DNA of 64,000 nucleotides from CADEDV01 sp964596345 (GTDB taxonomy: Bacteria > Bacteroidota > Bacteroidia > Chitinophagales > Chitinophagaceae): assembly GCA_964596345.1 (NCBI GenBank), contig CAZQSZ010000004.1, positions 310,001 through 374,000 on the forward strand, written 5' to 3'. The notes beneath the pieces were generated by a model. That model saw nothing but the letters and a program-made list of their open reading frames with translations. It was not told the origin of the DNA and did no database searches. The position numbers were made by a program, and so were the translations under genes. Of the stretch, positions 18,118 through 26,518 are shown one piece after another. How positions within the stretch are numbered: position 1 is the first letter of the stretch; each line of letters opens with the position of its first letter.

Positions 18118-18284
18118 ATAGCAACTATTTATTGATGATTAATATTAGAATCATTCCTGCTATCCTGTACTGACTTTTATCACGGGTTGCCTTGACAGTT
18201 GTCATCGTATTGTCACAGTACTATCAATAAACTTGCTGTATCCCTTTTTTTCTTCACGGCATCCTGCCATTAAATTGCTGCTAT
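18118..18284. promoter_or_regulatory. Divergent control region between hyp and hya operons
   Basis: A 167-bp region separating two divergent operons. It holds the imperfect palindrome TGACAGTTGTCA (18193-18204) and a further TTGTCA (18210-18215), giving three TGACA/TGTCA half-sites within 24 bp, a possible operator. No perfect TAnnTTTG box was found on either strand, so an alternative sigma factor or activator may be used. Confidence 0.4.
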
Positions 18285-19412
18285 ATGAACAATGAAACTG
18301 TTCAGCAAACTCCTACTTACCTGGAGGAGTTTAAACGGAAAGGCTATTCCCGCAAAGACTTTTTAAAATTTTGTACGCTGATGGCCGCTTACCTCGGCCT
18401 GGAGAATGCTGCCATCGGGCAGGTGGTAAAGGCGATGACCGTAAAGCCAAGGCTCCCGGTGATCTGGCTGCATTTCCAGGAATGCACCTGCTGCAGTGAA
18501 TCCTTTATCCGTTCCTCACATCCTATTGTGGCGGATGTATTACTCGACCAGATCTCGCTGGATTATTCAGAAACATTAATGGCCGCTTCCGGCTTCCAGG
18601 CAGAAGAAGCCATGAAGAATACGATGACCAAATACAAAGGTGAATATATCTTATGTGTGGAAGGCAGTGTGCCTACCGCTGCGGATGGTGTGTATTGCAT
18701 GATCGGCGGAAAAACATCGCTGCAGATCTTAGAAGAAGCAGCAGAAGGTGCCAAAGCCGTGATCGCCTGGGGCAGCTGCGCCAGCAATGGTTGTGTGCAG
18801 GCGGCGCATCCCAATCCTACTTCAGCCACACCGATCCATAAATTATTAAAAGGCAAACCCATCATCAAAGTACCCGGCTGTCCCCCGATCGGTGAAGTAA
18901 TGGCCGGGGTTATTGTGCATGTGGTTACGTTTGGCCGCCTGCCTGAACTCGATGGTTTGGGAAGACCCAAAGCCTTTTACAGTAAGAGAGTGCATGATAC
19001 CTGCTACCGCAGACCTTATTATGATGCCGGTCTCTATGTAGAAAGTTTTGATGATGATAATGCGAAAAAGGGATATTGTTTATATAAGGTAGGTTGTAAA
19101 GGACCCTCTACGTATAATGCCTGTGGTGTTACCAAGTGGAACAATGGAGTCAGCTTCCCGATCCAGTCAGGACATGGTTGCTTTGGATGCAGTGAAGAAA
19201 ATTATTGGGACAACGGACGCATCTATGAAAGAGCTTCCGCTTTCCCCGGCTTTGGTATTGAAGCCACCGCAGACCAGGTGGGTAAAGTGGCATTAGGTGT
19301 TACGGCAGTTGCATTAGGTGCACATGCCGTGATGACGAATGTGCGCAAGAAAAAACTGATCAAGAACCTGGAGAAAGAAGGAAAGGAAAGTGAACAGGAA
19401 CTGAAAGACTAA
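18285..19412 (+). CDS. hyaA: O2-tolerant [NiFe]-hydrogenase small subunit
   Basis: A 375-residue Fe-S subunit of a group 1 membrane-bound uptake hydrogenase. It carries electrons from the NiFe site to the cytochrome b. Proximal cluster cysteines are Cys67, 69, 70 (ECTCC), Cys165 and 170 (GSCASNGC) and Cys199 (PGCPP): six, the signature of the [4Fe-3S] cluster of O2-tolerant enzymes. Distal (DTCYRR, GYCLYKVGC) and medial (NACGV, GCFGC) ligands are present. The N-terminal Tat-like motif is SRKDFLK (residues 22-28), with Arg-Lys instead of Arg-Arg. A C-terminal helix (about 335-350) and basic tail anchor it to the membrane. First gene of the hyaABCD operon. Confidence 0.96.
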   Translation: MNNETVQQTPTYLEEFKRKGYSRKDFLKFCTLMAAYLGLENAAIGQVVKAMTVKPRLPVIWLHFQECTCCSESFIRSSHPIVADVLLDQISLDYSETLMAASGFQAEEAMKNTMTKYKGEYILCVEGSVPTAADGVYCMIGGKTSLQILEEAAEGAKAVIAWGSCASNGCVQAAHPNPTSATPIHKLLKGKPIIKVPGCPPIGEVMAGVIVHVVTFGRLPELDGLGRPKAFYSKRVHDTCYRRPYYDAGLYVESFDDDNAKKGYCLYKVGCKGPSTYNACGVTKWNNGVSFPIQSGHGCFGCSEENYWDNGRIYERASAFPGFGIEATADQVGKVALGVTAVALGAHAVMTNVRKKKLIKNLEKEGKESEQELKD

Positions 19413-19444
19413 ACCCCTTTAACTGACTTTACAAACAGAAAATA

Positions 19445-21169
19445 ATGAGTACAAGAATTGTTGTTGACCCCGTTACGAGGATCGAAGGTCACTTACGCAT
19501 CGAAGCAGATATTGAAAATGGAAAAATAAAAGATGCCTTCAGCAGCGGCACCATGGTGCGGTTACTGGAAGAAATTTTAAAAGGCCGTGATCCCCGCGAT
19601 GCCTGGGCTTTCGTAGGCCGTGTATGCGGCGTCTGTACTTCCGTACACTCCCTCACTTCTGTGCGTTGCGTGGAAGATGCATTGGATATCGTCGTGCCAC
19701 CAAATGCAGAAATGGTGCGGAACATTATGTTCTGTGCACAGTACATGCACGACCATGTGGTACACTTCTATCATTTGCATGCCATGGATTGGGTGGATGT
19801 AGTGAATGCCTTAAAAGCAGATCCGAAAAAAACATCGGAACTGGCCCAGAGTATTTCCAACTGGCCCAAATCATCACCCGGTTATTTCAGCGACCTGCAA
19901 AAACGCATCACCAAGTTTGTGGAGAGCGGGCAGCTCGGTATTTTCAGCAACGGCTATTGGGGACATCCTGCCTATAAATTACCCGCCGAAGTCAACCTGA
20001 TCGGCTTAGCTCACTATCTCGAAGCATTAGAATGGCAGAAAGAGATCGTGAAGATCCATACCATCTTTGGTGGTAAGAACCCACACCCGAATTATTTAGT
20101 AGGTGGGATGGCCTGCGCCATCACTACCGATGATATCAGCGGACTGAATGCAGAACGCCTGGCTTATGTGGGCCAGTTGCTGCAGCAGGGTAAAGAATTC
20201 ATTGAGCAGGTTTATATTCCTGACCTGATGGCCATCGCTTCGTTCTATAAAGATTGGGGTGCTATTGGCGGCGGATTGGGTAACTATATGGCGTATGGCG
20301 ATCTGCCCTGGAATGGTTACCGGGATACGTCTTCGTATAAATTCCCTTCAGGAGTTATTTTAAATAAAGACATCAGTAAAGTATATGATGTGGACCTGCG
20401 GAAAGATGACGAGGTGCAGGAATTCATTGATCACTCCTGGTATGAATACAAAGGCGGTGATAAAGGCGGCCTGCATCCCTGGAAAGGTGAAAGCAAAATA
20501 AAATACACCGGCCCGAAACCTCCGTTCCAGAATTTGGATACCACGCAGAAATACAGTTACCTGAAAACACCCCGCTGGAAAGGCAATGCAGTGGAAGTAG
20601 GTCCGTTATCAAGAATGCTGGTAGGCTATGCAAGAGGAAGAGAAGATTTTAAAGAAGTAGTCGATAAAGCACTCACCGATCTGAATGTACCGGTTACTGC
20701 TTTATTCTCCACCCTCGGCCGCACAGCAGCCCGTGGTTTGGAAAGCACACTCGTGGCACAATGGGGCCTTGATTTTTACCACCAGTTATTGGAAAATATA
20801 AAGAATGGTGATACAAGAATGGCGGATTCAACAAAGAGAGACCCATCCAAATGGCCGGACAAAGCATTGGGGGTGGGTCATTCGGAAGCTCCCCGTGGCG
20901 CATTGGCGCATTGGATCAATATCGAAGACCAGAAAATTGCGAACTATCAGTTAGTGGTGCCCACCACCTGGAATGCATCACCAAGAGATGGTAAAGGACA
21001 GGTATCTGCTTATGAAGCAGCGTTGAGAGATACGCCAATCGCAGATATTAAGCAACCGCTGGAGATCATCCGGACGATCCATTCCTTCGATCCCTGCCTC
21101 GCCTGTGCGGTGCACCTCTATGATGAAGACGGAAAACAAATCAGCCGCATCAGCATTTTAGGCGATTAA
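19445..21169 (+). CDS. hyaB: [NiFe]-hydrogenase large subunit
   Basis: A 574-residue catalytic subunit that oxidises H2. Nickel ligands are Cys61 and Cys64 in RVCGVC and Cys551 and Cys554 in DPCLACAVH. The residues after His557 (17 residues, ending ISILGD) form the C-terminal extension expected to be cut by HyaD after metal insertion. The N-terminal VDPVTRIEGH is typical. It lies 32 bp after hyaA. It is exported together with the Tat-tagged small subunit. Confidence 0.97.
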   Translation: MSTRIVVDPVTRIEGHLRIEADIENGKIKDAFSSGTMVRLLEEILKGRDPRDAWAFVGRVCGVCTSVHSLTSVRCVEDALDIVVPPNAEMVRNIMFCAQYMHDHVVHFYHLHAMDWVDVVNALKADPKKTSELAQSISNWPKSSPGYFSDLQKRITKFVESGQLGIFSNGYWGHPAYKLPAEVNLIGLAHYLEALEWQKEIVKIHTIFGGKNPHPNYLVGGMACAITTDDISGLNAERLAYVGQLLQQGKEFIEQVYIPDLMAIASFYKDWGAIGGGLGNYMAYGDLPWNGYRDTSSYKFPSGVILNKDISKVYDVDLRKDDEVQEFIDHSWYEYKGGDKGGLHPWKGESKIKYTGPKPPFQNLDTTQKYSYLKTPRWKGNAVEVGPLSRMLVGYARGREDFKEVVDKALTDLNVPVTALFSTLGRTAARGLESTLVAQWGLDFYHQLLENIKNGDTRMADSTKRDPSKWPDKALGVGHSEAPRGALAHWINIEDQKIANYQLVVPTTWNASPRDGKGQVSAYEAALRDTPIADIKQPLEIIRTIHSFDPCLACAVHLYDEDGKQISRISILGD

Positions 21170-21187
21170 TCTTTTAAACGGATTTCT

Positions 21188-21913
21188 ATGGCAACGCAAA
21201 AATCAACTGTTCATAAACTTCGCCGGGTCTATGTGTGGGAACAACCTGTCCGCATCTACCATTGGCTGAATGCACTCGTTATCATCGTACTGATCGCTAC
21301 CGGTTTTTATATTGCAGATCCGCTGGTGATACAAAGTGGTAAGGAACCTTCTCAGCGTTTTGTGATGGGATGGGTACGACTGATCCACTTTATCGCTTCC
21401 TATATTTTCTTTTTTAATTTCCTGTTCCGCATCTATTGGGGCTTTGTAGGAAATAAATATGCCAACTGGAAACAATTCATCCCCACCTCCCGAAAATTTT
21501 TTAAAGAAATGTGGCATGTGTTCAAGATGGATATCCTGATGCTGCGGGGCAAAGAACATATGAGTGTGGGTCATAACGCCATGGCCGGCTTTATTTATTT
21601 CTTTACGTTCCTGGCTTTTTTGGTGCAATGCCTCACCGGTTTTGGTTTATATGCTTCCATGAGCAGCAGCTGGTTCCCTAGATTGTTTTCCTGGGTACCG
21701 GCTATGTTTGGCGGCGATATTTTCCTCCGCCAGGTGCACCACTGGACCATGTGGTTCTTCATCCTCTTTGCGGTGATCCATGTTTACCTCGTCTTCTATC
21801 ATGATTACGTGGAGGGCCGTGGTGAAATGAGCAGCATGGGGGGCGGCTGGAAATTTATTGAAGAAGATGTTTTCACACAGAATAAAGAACTGCCGAATGC
21901 ACCCAAAAGCTGA
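21188..21913 (+). CDS. hyaC: Hydrogenase b-type cytochrome subunit
   Basis: A 241-residue integral membrane protein with four predicted helices (about residues 25-45, 65-85, 130-150 and 185-205). Histidines in IYHWLN, LIHFI, VHHW and VIHVY are candidate ligands for two b haems. It passes electrons from the small subunit to quinone. It lies 18 bp after hyaB and overlaps the hyaD start by 17 bp. Confidence 0.95.
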   Translation: MATQKSTVHKLRRVYVWEQPVRIYHWLNALVIIVLIATGFYIADPLVIQSGKEPSQRFVMGWVRLIHFIASYIFFFNFLFRIYWGFVGNKYANWKQFIPTSRKFFKEMWHVFKMDILMLRGKEHMSVGHNAMAGFIYFFTFLAFLVQCLTGFGLYASMSSSWFPRLFSWVPAMFGGDIFLRQVHHWTMWFFILFAVIHVYLVFYHDYVEGRGEMSSMGGGWKFIEEDVFTQNKELPNAPKS

Positions 21914-22403
21914 TCATACGGACCACATCCTGATTATGGGCATCGGGAATTACCTGATGGGGGATGAAGGCGTGGGTGTACACCTGGCCGAAACACTGGA
22001 AGCCTATACATTAGCTCCCCATGTGGACGTGGTGGATGGCGGCACCGGTGGTTTTCACCTGCTGGAGTATTTTGAAAAGTATAAGGAGGTAATACTGGTA
22101 GATGCCACCCTTGATAACAATCCTGTGGGGCATATCCGCCTGATACAACCCAGGTTTGCTTCCGATTTCCCGAAAGCCATGAGCACCCATGATATCGGGT
22201 TGAAAGATATGATGAGTTCCTTACAGCTGATGGGCAAAGTACCTCGCATTCATTTGTTCGTGGTGAGTATTGAAAGCATCCAGCAACAGGGCATTAAACT
22301 GACACCCGAAATCGCTGCCATCCTGCCGGAACTGATCGGACAGGTGCTCTGCCAGGTAGACCTGGTGAATGAACAACCGGCCGAACCGGTCAGCACCGTA
22401 TAA
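21897..22403 (+). CDS. hyaD: Hydrogenase maturation endopeptidase HyaD
   Basis: A 168-residue protease that removes the C-terminal extension of the large subunit once nickel is in place. Family motifs: GIGNYLMGDEGVG with the nickel-sensing acidic residue, VVDGGTGG, and THDIGL with a conserved histidine. The longer frame from 21858 lies mainly inside hyaC; the ATG at 21897 gives the usual N-terminus and a 17-bp overlap with hyaC. Last gene of the operon. Confidence 0.94.
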   Translation: MHPKADHTDHILIMGIGNYLMGDEGVGVHLAETLEAYTLAPHVDVVDGGTGGFHLLEYFEKYKEVILVDATLDNNPVGHIRLIQPRFASDFPKAMSTHDIGLKDMMSSLQLMGKVPRIHLFVVSIESIQQQGIKLTPEIAAILPELIGQVLCQVDLVNEQPAEPVSTV

Positions 22404-22429
22404 ATTTATTGGACGAATGCAAGCAACCC

Positions 22430-22456
22430 GGCCTGCCTGTAGGGGTGGGCCTTTTT
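22430..22456 (+). terminator. Probable terminator of the hya operon
   Basis: GGCC (22430-22433) pairs with GGCC (22448-22451), with an inner CCT/AGG pairing and five T after the stem. It lies 27 bp past hyaD. Confidence 0.5.
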
Positions 22457-22467
22457 ATGCAGTGTTA

Positions 22468-22520
22468 ATCGCCGGAGGCGATAGAATGAAGCTGCGAAAC
22501 TGGAAGTTTGGCAGAGCTGG
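22468..22520 (+). repeat. Two-hairpin repeat, copy 1
   Basis: Hairpin 1 is ATCGCC, loop GGA, GGCGAT. Hairpin 2 has arms CTGCGAAACT and AGTTTGGCAG around GGA with one mismatch; the flanking AGCT/AGCT can extend the stem. It lies 12 bp past the stop of the leftward gene ending at 22533. Confidence 0.85.
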
Positions 22521-22532
22521 GCGTAGTAAATA

Positions 22533-23123
22533 TCAAGACACCCAGTCCATTTTACTTAAAAAATACGTTGTAGCTCCCGGAATAAAATAGAAACTTGAAC
22601 CAATGGCTGTCATATCTCCTGTCTTCTTGCTTCCGCTAAATTTAATTATGTATTTCTGAGTTCGGTTATTTCGATCTGCAACCATACATTGCTTTTTCTC
22701 TAAAGCCGATGGCAAAAAGTCTCCAAATGGCGAACCAGCTTTTGTGAATACACCATAGTCTGCTCGTAGTGTATCCAGTTTTGTAGCTTTAAGTGCGGCG
22801 AATACTGAGTCTATGGCGGCAAATTGTCGTAGATAGAGATTGAGTTGTGACGAGGTAATTTCCCGGGAACTGGTTCCCTTTCTTATTAGTCGTTCTCTTG
22901 ATTTTATTTGCTTTTGCAACCCCTTTCTTTCATTACTTAATTTATTCATGAAGAAGTTGTAATCTATTAGCACAGTTGCTTCGTCAAATTGCAGAGCTAC
23001 TATTCTCTTAAATGTCAGATCATTTAATTCAATAGTATCTGTCTTAATAATTTTATAGGAGTCTATTTGGGAAAATGAAGAGCTGAACGTACAAATTGAT
23101 AATATTAGAAGAAAGGTTTTCAT
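22533..23123 (-). CDS. Secreted hypothetical protein
   Basis: A 196-residue protein with an N-terminal signal peptide (MKTFLLILSICTFSSSFSQ, cleavage about residue 19). The middle part is hydrophilic and probably helical (QKQIKSRERLIRK, about residues 75-95). No known family is recognised. It is the leftmost gene of an island of leftward accessory genes separated by two-hairpin repeats. The base composition looks more A/T-rich than the nearby hya operon. It converges on hyaD. Confidence 0.65.
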   Translation of the reverse strand: MKTFLLILSICTFSSSFSQIDSYKIIKTDTIELNDLTFKRIVALQFDEATVLIDYNFFMNKLSNERKGLQKQIKSRERLIRKGTSSREITSSQLNLYLRQFAAIDSVFAALKATKLDTLRADYGVFTKAGSPFGDFLPSALEKKQCMVADRNNRTQKYIIKFSGSKKTGDMTAIGSSFYFIPGATTYFLSKMDWVS

Positions 23124-23271
23124 TTTTTATTGCGCACAAAGTTCGAGTATATGCAAAGGCAGGAAATTTATTGTTAGTTCAGCCTTCTACAAATATTCAT
23201 TTGAAATATGTTGCTGAAGTTAAGAACTAAAGCTGAACATTGAATATAGCATCCAAGCCGCTGTTGCCTTC

Positions 23272-23317
23272 ATCGCCGGAGGCGATAAAAAACTGCCAAA
23301 CTGGAAGTTTGGCAGAG
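23272..23317 (+). repeat. Two-hairpin repeat, copy 2
   Basis: Hairpin 1 ATCGCC-GGA-GGCGAT is perfect. Hairpin 2 arms are CTGCCAAACT and AGTTTGGCAG: relative to copy 5, both sides of one pair changed (G-C to C-G), so pairing is kept. It lies 22 bp past the stop of the esterase gene. Confidence 0.85.
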
Positions 23318-23339
23318 GGATTTAAATATATTTCTGATA

Positions 23340-24815
23340 TTAATCAGCGTTCCTGATCCGCTTGTCAAACTCTTTCTGCATCCGCTGTGTAAAGGTCGGG
23401 TTCCAGATGGTCCAGTGGTTGGCACCCGGTACCAGTTCGGCAACAGCTGCTGCTTGTAATTGATTCACCCGTTGCTGAAAAAGGGTCACCGAACGATCGA
23501 GGTAAAAATTATCTTCTGCACCGGCAAACACATGGATCTTATTGCGGAGTTTGTTTTTCAGTTTCGGCCATTGCTGCTGGAAATAAGCACCCAGGTCATA
23601 GGCTTTCCAGCTTTGCACCACTTTTTTGTTTAGTACGCCGGTGTGGCGGTCGAATAATAAAGCAGGCTTGCCATCTTTACCCCGCACGCCAAATTCAGCT
23701 TCAAAGGATTGTTGCTGCCCGCCGTCTCCCATAAAATGTTCAAACTGCATAAAGTTTTTGATCGTGGACACATACTGACCTTGCCAGGAAAAGAAGGGAC
23801 GTACTTTACCGGCGCTGTCGGTATACATATTGGCAGCGGGGTCATACAAATTGATACTGGTGAAATCCCGGAAATCAACCGGGTCGGGGGATACGGCCCA
23901 GCAGGCACCAAACGCATCGGGGTAATGGAGTTGTAACCACAAGGCTCCATACCCGCCGGAACTTTGCCCGGCAATAAAATATTGCGACCCATCTTTCCCG
24001 ATACGGTATTGCTGTTGCAAATAAGGAATCAATTCGGTAACGAGTGCTTTACCCCAGGGACCGTTCACCCTTGAATCTACAAAGGCATGCAATCCCCAGG
24101 CTGTTTGTGATTCCGGGTTCAGGTACACATAGATCTTTTCCTTGCCTATGTTCATACCATAGCGTTGTGCGGTCTGTGCCTGTACAATATCATAGTGCGT
24201 ACCACCCCAGCCCGGGATGATAAAGACTACCGGATATTGTTTGCCGGGGTTCACCCCATACGAAGCCGGCAATTTGATCCCGGCTTTGATGTATATATCT
24301 TTTTTATGAAAATCACTCAGCAGTTTGCTTTTAAAAACCACCTGTTTCACCGAATCGCTTTCCCGGAAGGTTCTTTCTTTAAATGTTTTGCTGATATAAA
24401 AATGCGCTTCACTGCTTTCTCCGGCGGTTACTTTCAGCAACACATCTTTGGGGGAATAGAGATTACCGGGAGCAGCGGTGTTCACCCGTTCTTCCGTATT
24501 TATATCCAGTATCGCCGCCATTTTATAATAGCCTGGTTTCAATTGGTTGAGTTTAACGGGATAAGCGGCCACGGTTGAATCGATCAGCAACGGTTCTTGC
24601 CCATCCCAGTTTGTGATGTCTTTGATAAAAGTGGGGTTGGGAGTAAAGGGGTCGGGGTCCTGCACGCCTTTGCTGGTGTCGGGCTGCGAAAAAATATACA
24701 AACGGCCGCTGACGGTTTTGCGGACCGCAGCATCCAGGTGAATATATAAACGTATATCCTGTGCCTGTAAGCTGGCGGCCAGTAATAAACAAACCGCACT
24801 GATAAGTACCCGCAT
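23340..24815 (-). CDS. Secreted alpha/beta-hydrolase, esterase D-like
   Basis: A 491-residue protein with a signal peptide (to about residue 18, LQAQ). An N-terminal beta-rich region (to about 185) precedes a putative-esterase (PF00756-like) domain. The nucleophile is in GQSSGGYG (about residue 288), and the likely catalytic Asp and His are in GAEDNFYLD and GANHWTIW near the C-terminus. Family members hydrolyse carbohydrate esters, siderophore esters or S-formylglutathione; the substrate here is unknown. A TATCTTTA box (minus strand, 24834-24827) lies 11 bp upstream of the ATG and resembles the TAnnTTTG promoter element. Confidence 0.85.
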   Translation of the reverse strand: MRVLISAVCLLLAASLQAQDIRLYIHLDAAVRKTVSGRLYIFSQPDTSKGVQDPDPFTPNPTFIKDITNWDGQEPLLIDSTVAAYPVKLNQLKPGYYKMAAILDINTEERVNTAAPGNLYSPKDVLLKVTAGESSEAHFYISKTFKERTFRESDSVKQVVFKSKLLSDFHKKDIYIKAGIKLPASYGVNPGKQYPVVFIIPGWGGTHYDIVQAQTAQRYGMNIGKEKIYVYLNPESQTAWGLHAFVDSRVNGPWGKALVTELIPYLQQQYRIGKDGSQYFIAGQSSGGYGALWLQLHYPDAFGACWAVSPDPVDFRDFTSINLYDPAANMYTDSAGKVRPFFSWQGQYVSTIKNFMQFEHFMGDGGQQQSFEAEFGVRGKDGKPALLFDRHTGVLNKKVVQSWKAYDLGAYFQQQWPKLKNKLRNKIHVFAGAEDNFYLDRSVTLFQQRVNQLQAAAVAELVPGANHWTIWNPTFTQRMQKEFDKRIRNAD

Positions 24816-24991
24816 ATGTTTTTGTTTAAAGATAGCTGACCAGTTCTTGCAAAAACGGATTCACTGCACCAACCGTTAAATGGAGTGGTTGAACTGTGGA
24901 TTGGGGTTGTTTTTTATAGGTTATAGTCTGGTTATTCGTGAGAAATACTAACAACGGCGTAAGAGCTTTTTGTTGGTAGTCGTCATAATTT

Positions 24992-25363
24992 TCAAAAGGC
25001 TATTACATCTGGATGGAGTTCTTTTCTCCATGCCTTGCCATATTTTTTATCCAGGTACTTTCCTATTTCTTTATTGTATGCTTTCATTGAATCAATTTCA
25101 TAAGGAGTAACACAGCCAAATAAAACATATTTTACTTTGTACCTGGATTCGAAAATGCTATCTCTGCTTGAGTAAGCAACCGGAGATAGTCCACCCATGC
25201 CGAATATTTTTATTCTATTTGATTCGATATCCCTGACAGCGGTTATAGAAGATATTACTGAGTCCAAATTATCATAACCATAATCATCCTTCAGGGATTG
25301 CGAAAAAGAAAACGTATTGGAAAATAGAAGAATTACTATTAGTATTTTGAATTTTAATTTCAT
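24992..25363 (-). CDS. Secreted hypothetical protein
   Basis: A 123-residue protein starting MKLKFKILIVILLF with a signal peptide ending near FSFSQ. The start at 25363 is preferred over 25399 because it puts the signal peptide at the N-terminus. The C-terminus is basic and aromatic (YLDKKYGKAWRKEL). No family is recognised. Unlike its neighbours it has no two-hairpin repeat past its stop codon. Confidence 0.6.
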   Translation of the reverse strand: MKLKFKILIVILLFSNTFSFSQSLKDDYGYDNLDSVISSITAVRDIESNRIKIFGMGGLSPVAYSSRDSIFESRYKVKYVLFGCVTPYEIDSMKAYNKEIGKYLDKKYGKAWRKELHPDVIAF

Positions 25364-25425
25364 GTTGATGAAGTTAATAAATAAAACTGGGAAGAACACG
25401 CAGAGCTCAAGCTGCCGCTGAGCTT

Positions 25426-25478
25426 ATCGCCGGAGGCGATTGAGTATAACTGCGAAATAGGAAGTTTCGCAGAACTAA
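25426..25478 (+). repeat. Two-hairpin repeat, copy 3
   Basis: Hairpin 1 is perfect (ATCGCC-GGA-GGCGAT). Hairpin 2 arms are CTGCGAAATA and AGTTTCGCAG, weakened at the top. It ends 2 bp before the stop codon of the DUF6572-like gene. Confidence 0.8.
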
Positions 25479-25480
25479 GG

Positions 25481-25807
25481 CTATACTTTAAGAATTTCAA
25501 AAGATAAACCATACCCAGCGTCATTTAAAGCTTTTTCTACTCTTTTTAAAAAAGTACGACCTGTTTCATTCGGTTCGTACTTTGCCTTTATATCAATTAC
25601 AATATTTCTATTTTTAGCATCAGGATATGCCTCATATAAACTCCCGTTTTCAATTCCTGCCAAATAAGCATTAATCTTGCTTTGCAATATCAAAAGATGT
25701 TCATTTTGATCATCCCACTCTAAATGGTCGGCAATAACAAGCATGGCTTCTCCAGTTGTTGCATGAATTGCGACAAAGTCAATAACTGTTAAATCATCTA
25801 CTGGCAT
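25481..25807 (-). CDS. DUF6572-like protein
   Basis: A 108-residue cytoplasmic protein. The patterns IDFVAIHATTGEAMLVIADHL, EWDDQNEHLLILQSKINAYL and a C-terminal DAGYGLSFEIL match my memory of DUF6572, a small family of unknown function. Several members of such families occur as scattered accessory genes, sometimes near toxin-immunity loci, but no toxin partner is seen here. No signal peptide, in contrast to most island neighbours. Confidence 0.65.
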   Translation of the reverse strand: MPVDDLTVIDFVAIHATTGEAMLVIADHLEWDDQNEHLLILQSKINAYLAGIENGSLYEAYPDAKNRNIVIDIKAKYEPNETGRTFLKRVEKALNDAGYGLSFEILKV

Positions 25808-25935
25808 ATCCCTTTAATTTTAAATCATTCTTAAAGTCCAGGCTTGTCTATGTAACGACATTCTGTGTTACTTAAGTCCAGACTGTTGCTAAGTAAAGAT
25901 ATTAAGACTGAGAATATCTTTCATAGGACAGGCTG

Positions 25936-25988
25936 ATCGCCGGAGGCGATAGAATAAAACTGCGAAACTGAAAGTTTCGGTGAGCTGG
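25936..25988 (+). repeat. Two-hairpin repeat, copy 4
   Basis: Hairpin 1 is perfect. Hairpin 2 arms are CTGCGAAACT and AGTTTCGGTG with a GAA loop, partly decayed. It lies 6 bp past the stop of the lipoprotein gene. To its left, 25831-25900 holds a direct imperfect repeat of an AAGTCCAG box followed by CTTGTCTATGTAA or CTGTTGCTAAGTAA. Confidence 0.8.
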
Positions 25989-25994
25989 TTTGTT

Positions 25995-26471
25995 TTAAAA
26001 TGTCATTATTATCTCAGAATCGGTTTTTAGAACCCATAAACTATCATTTACCTGTTTGATTTTTGTAGCGACCGATACCAGCGGTAAAATATCTCGTTTT
26101 TGAGCAGAAAAAGAATAAATGACATCTTCATAAATATATCGTTCGTTTTTTGATTTATTCATATGAAATGTTATTAAGCTATCAAATGAATACAAATTCA
26201 GCTGGCCGGGCGATTCATTATTTTTTGGATGGTATTGAATACTTAATTCCGTAATTCCTTTGTTTGCAAAGTATTTCCTCAAAGTGTCGTTTTGAATTTT
26301 AGGCACCTGGTAAAAAGAAGTTGTAGTCTTAAATTCTGTTAATATTAGGGGTTTTAAAAAAGCTAAATCATTAGCTAATTCATTTGTCCTTTCAATAGTA
26401 GCTTTATTTGGGAAACTACATGAATAGACAATTGTTGTCGTCAGAAAAATTACTGTGAATAGTTTTTTCAA
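25995..26471 (-). CDS. Putative lipoprotein of unknown function
   Basis: A 158-residue protein with a hydrophobic N-terminus ending in TTTIVYSCS, where the cysteine near residue 18 is a candidate lipidation site (the Bacteroidota lipobox is loose). The mature part has beta-like stretches and no recognised domain. It belongs to the repeat-separated accessory island. The A/T-rich codon choice differs from the nearby hydrogenase and nuo genes. Confidence 0.6.
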   Translation of the reverse strand: MKKLFTVIFLTTTIVYSCSFPNKATIERTNELANDLAFLKPLILTEFKTTTSFYQVPKIQNDTLRKYFANKGITELSIQYHPKNNESPGQLNLYSFDSLITFHMNKSKNERYIYEDVIYSFSAQKRDILPLVSVATKIKQVNDSLWVLKTDSEIIMTF

Positions 26472-26518
26472 TTGGGTAGTTTGAAAATAATATGTTAAGC
26501 CAGAGCTGTTGCTTAGTT

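Noticed and set aside
21858..21896. Upstream extension of hyaD
   Set aside because: It lies fully inside hyaC and lacks family similarity; the ATG at 21897 fits the protease family better.
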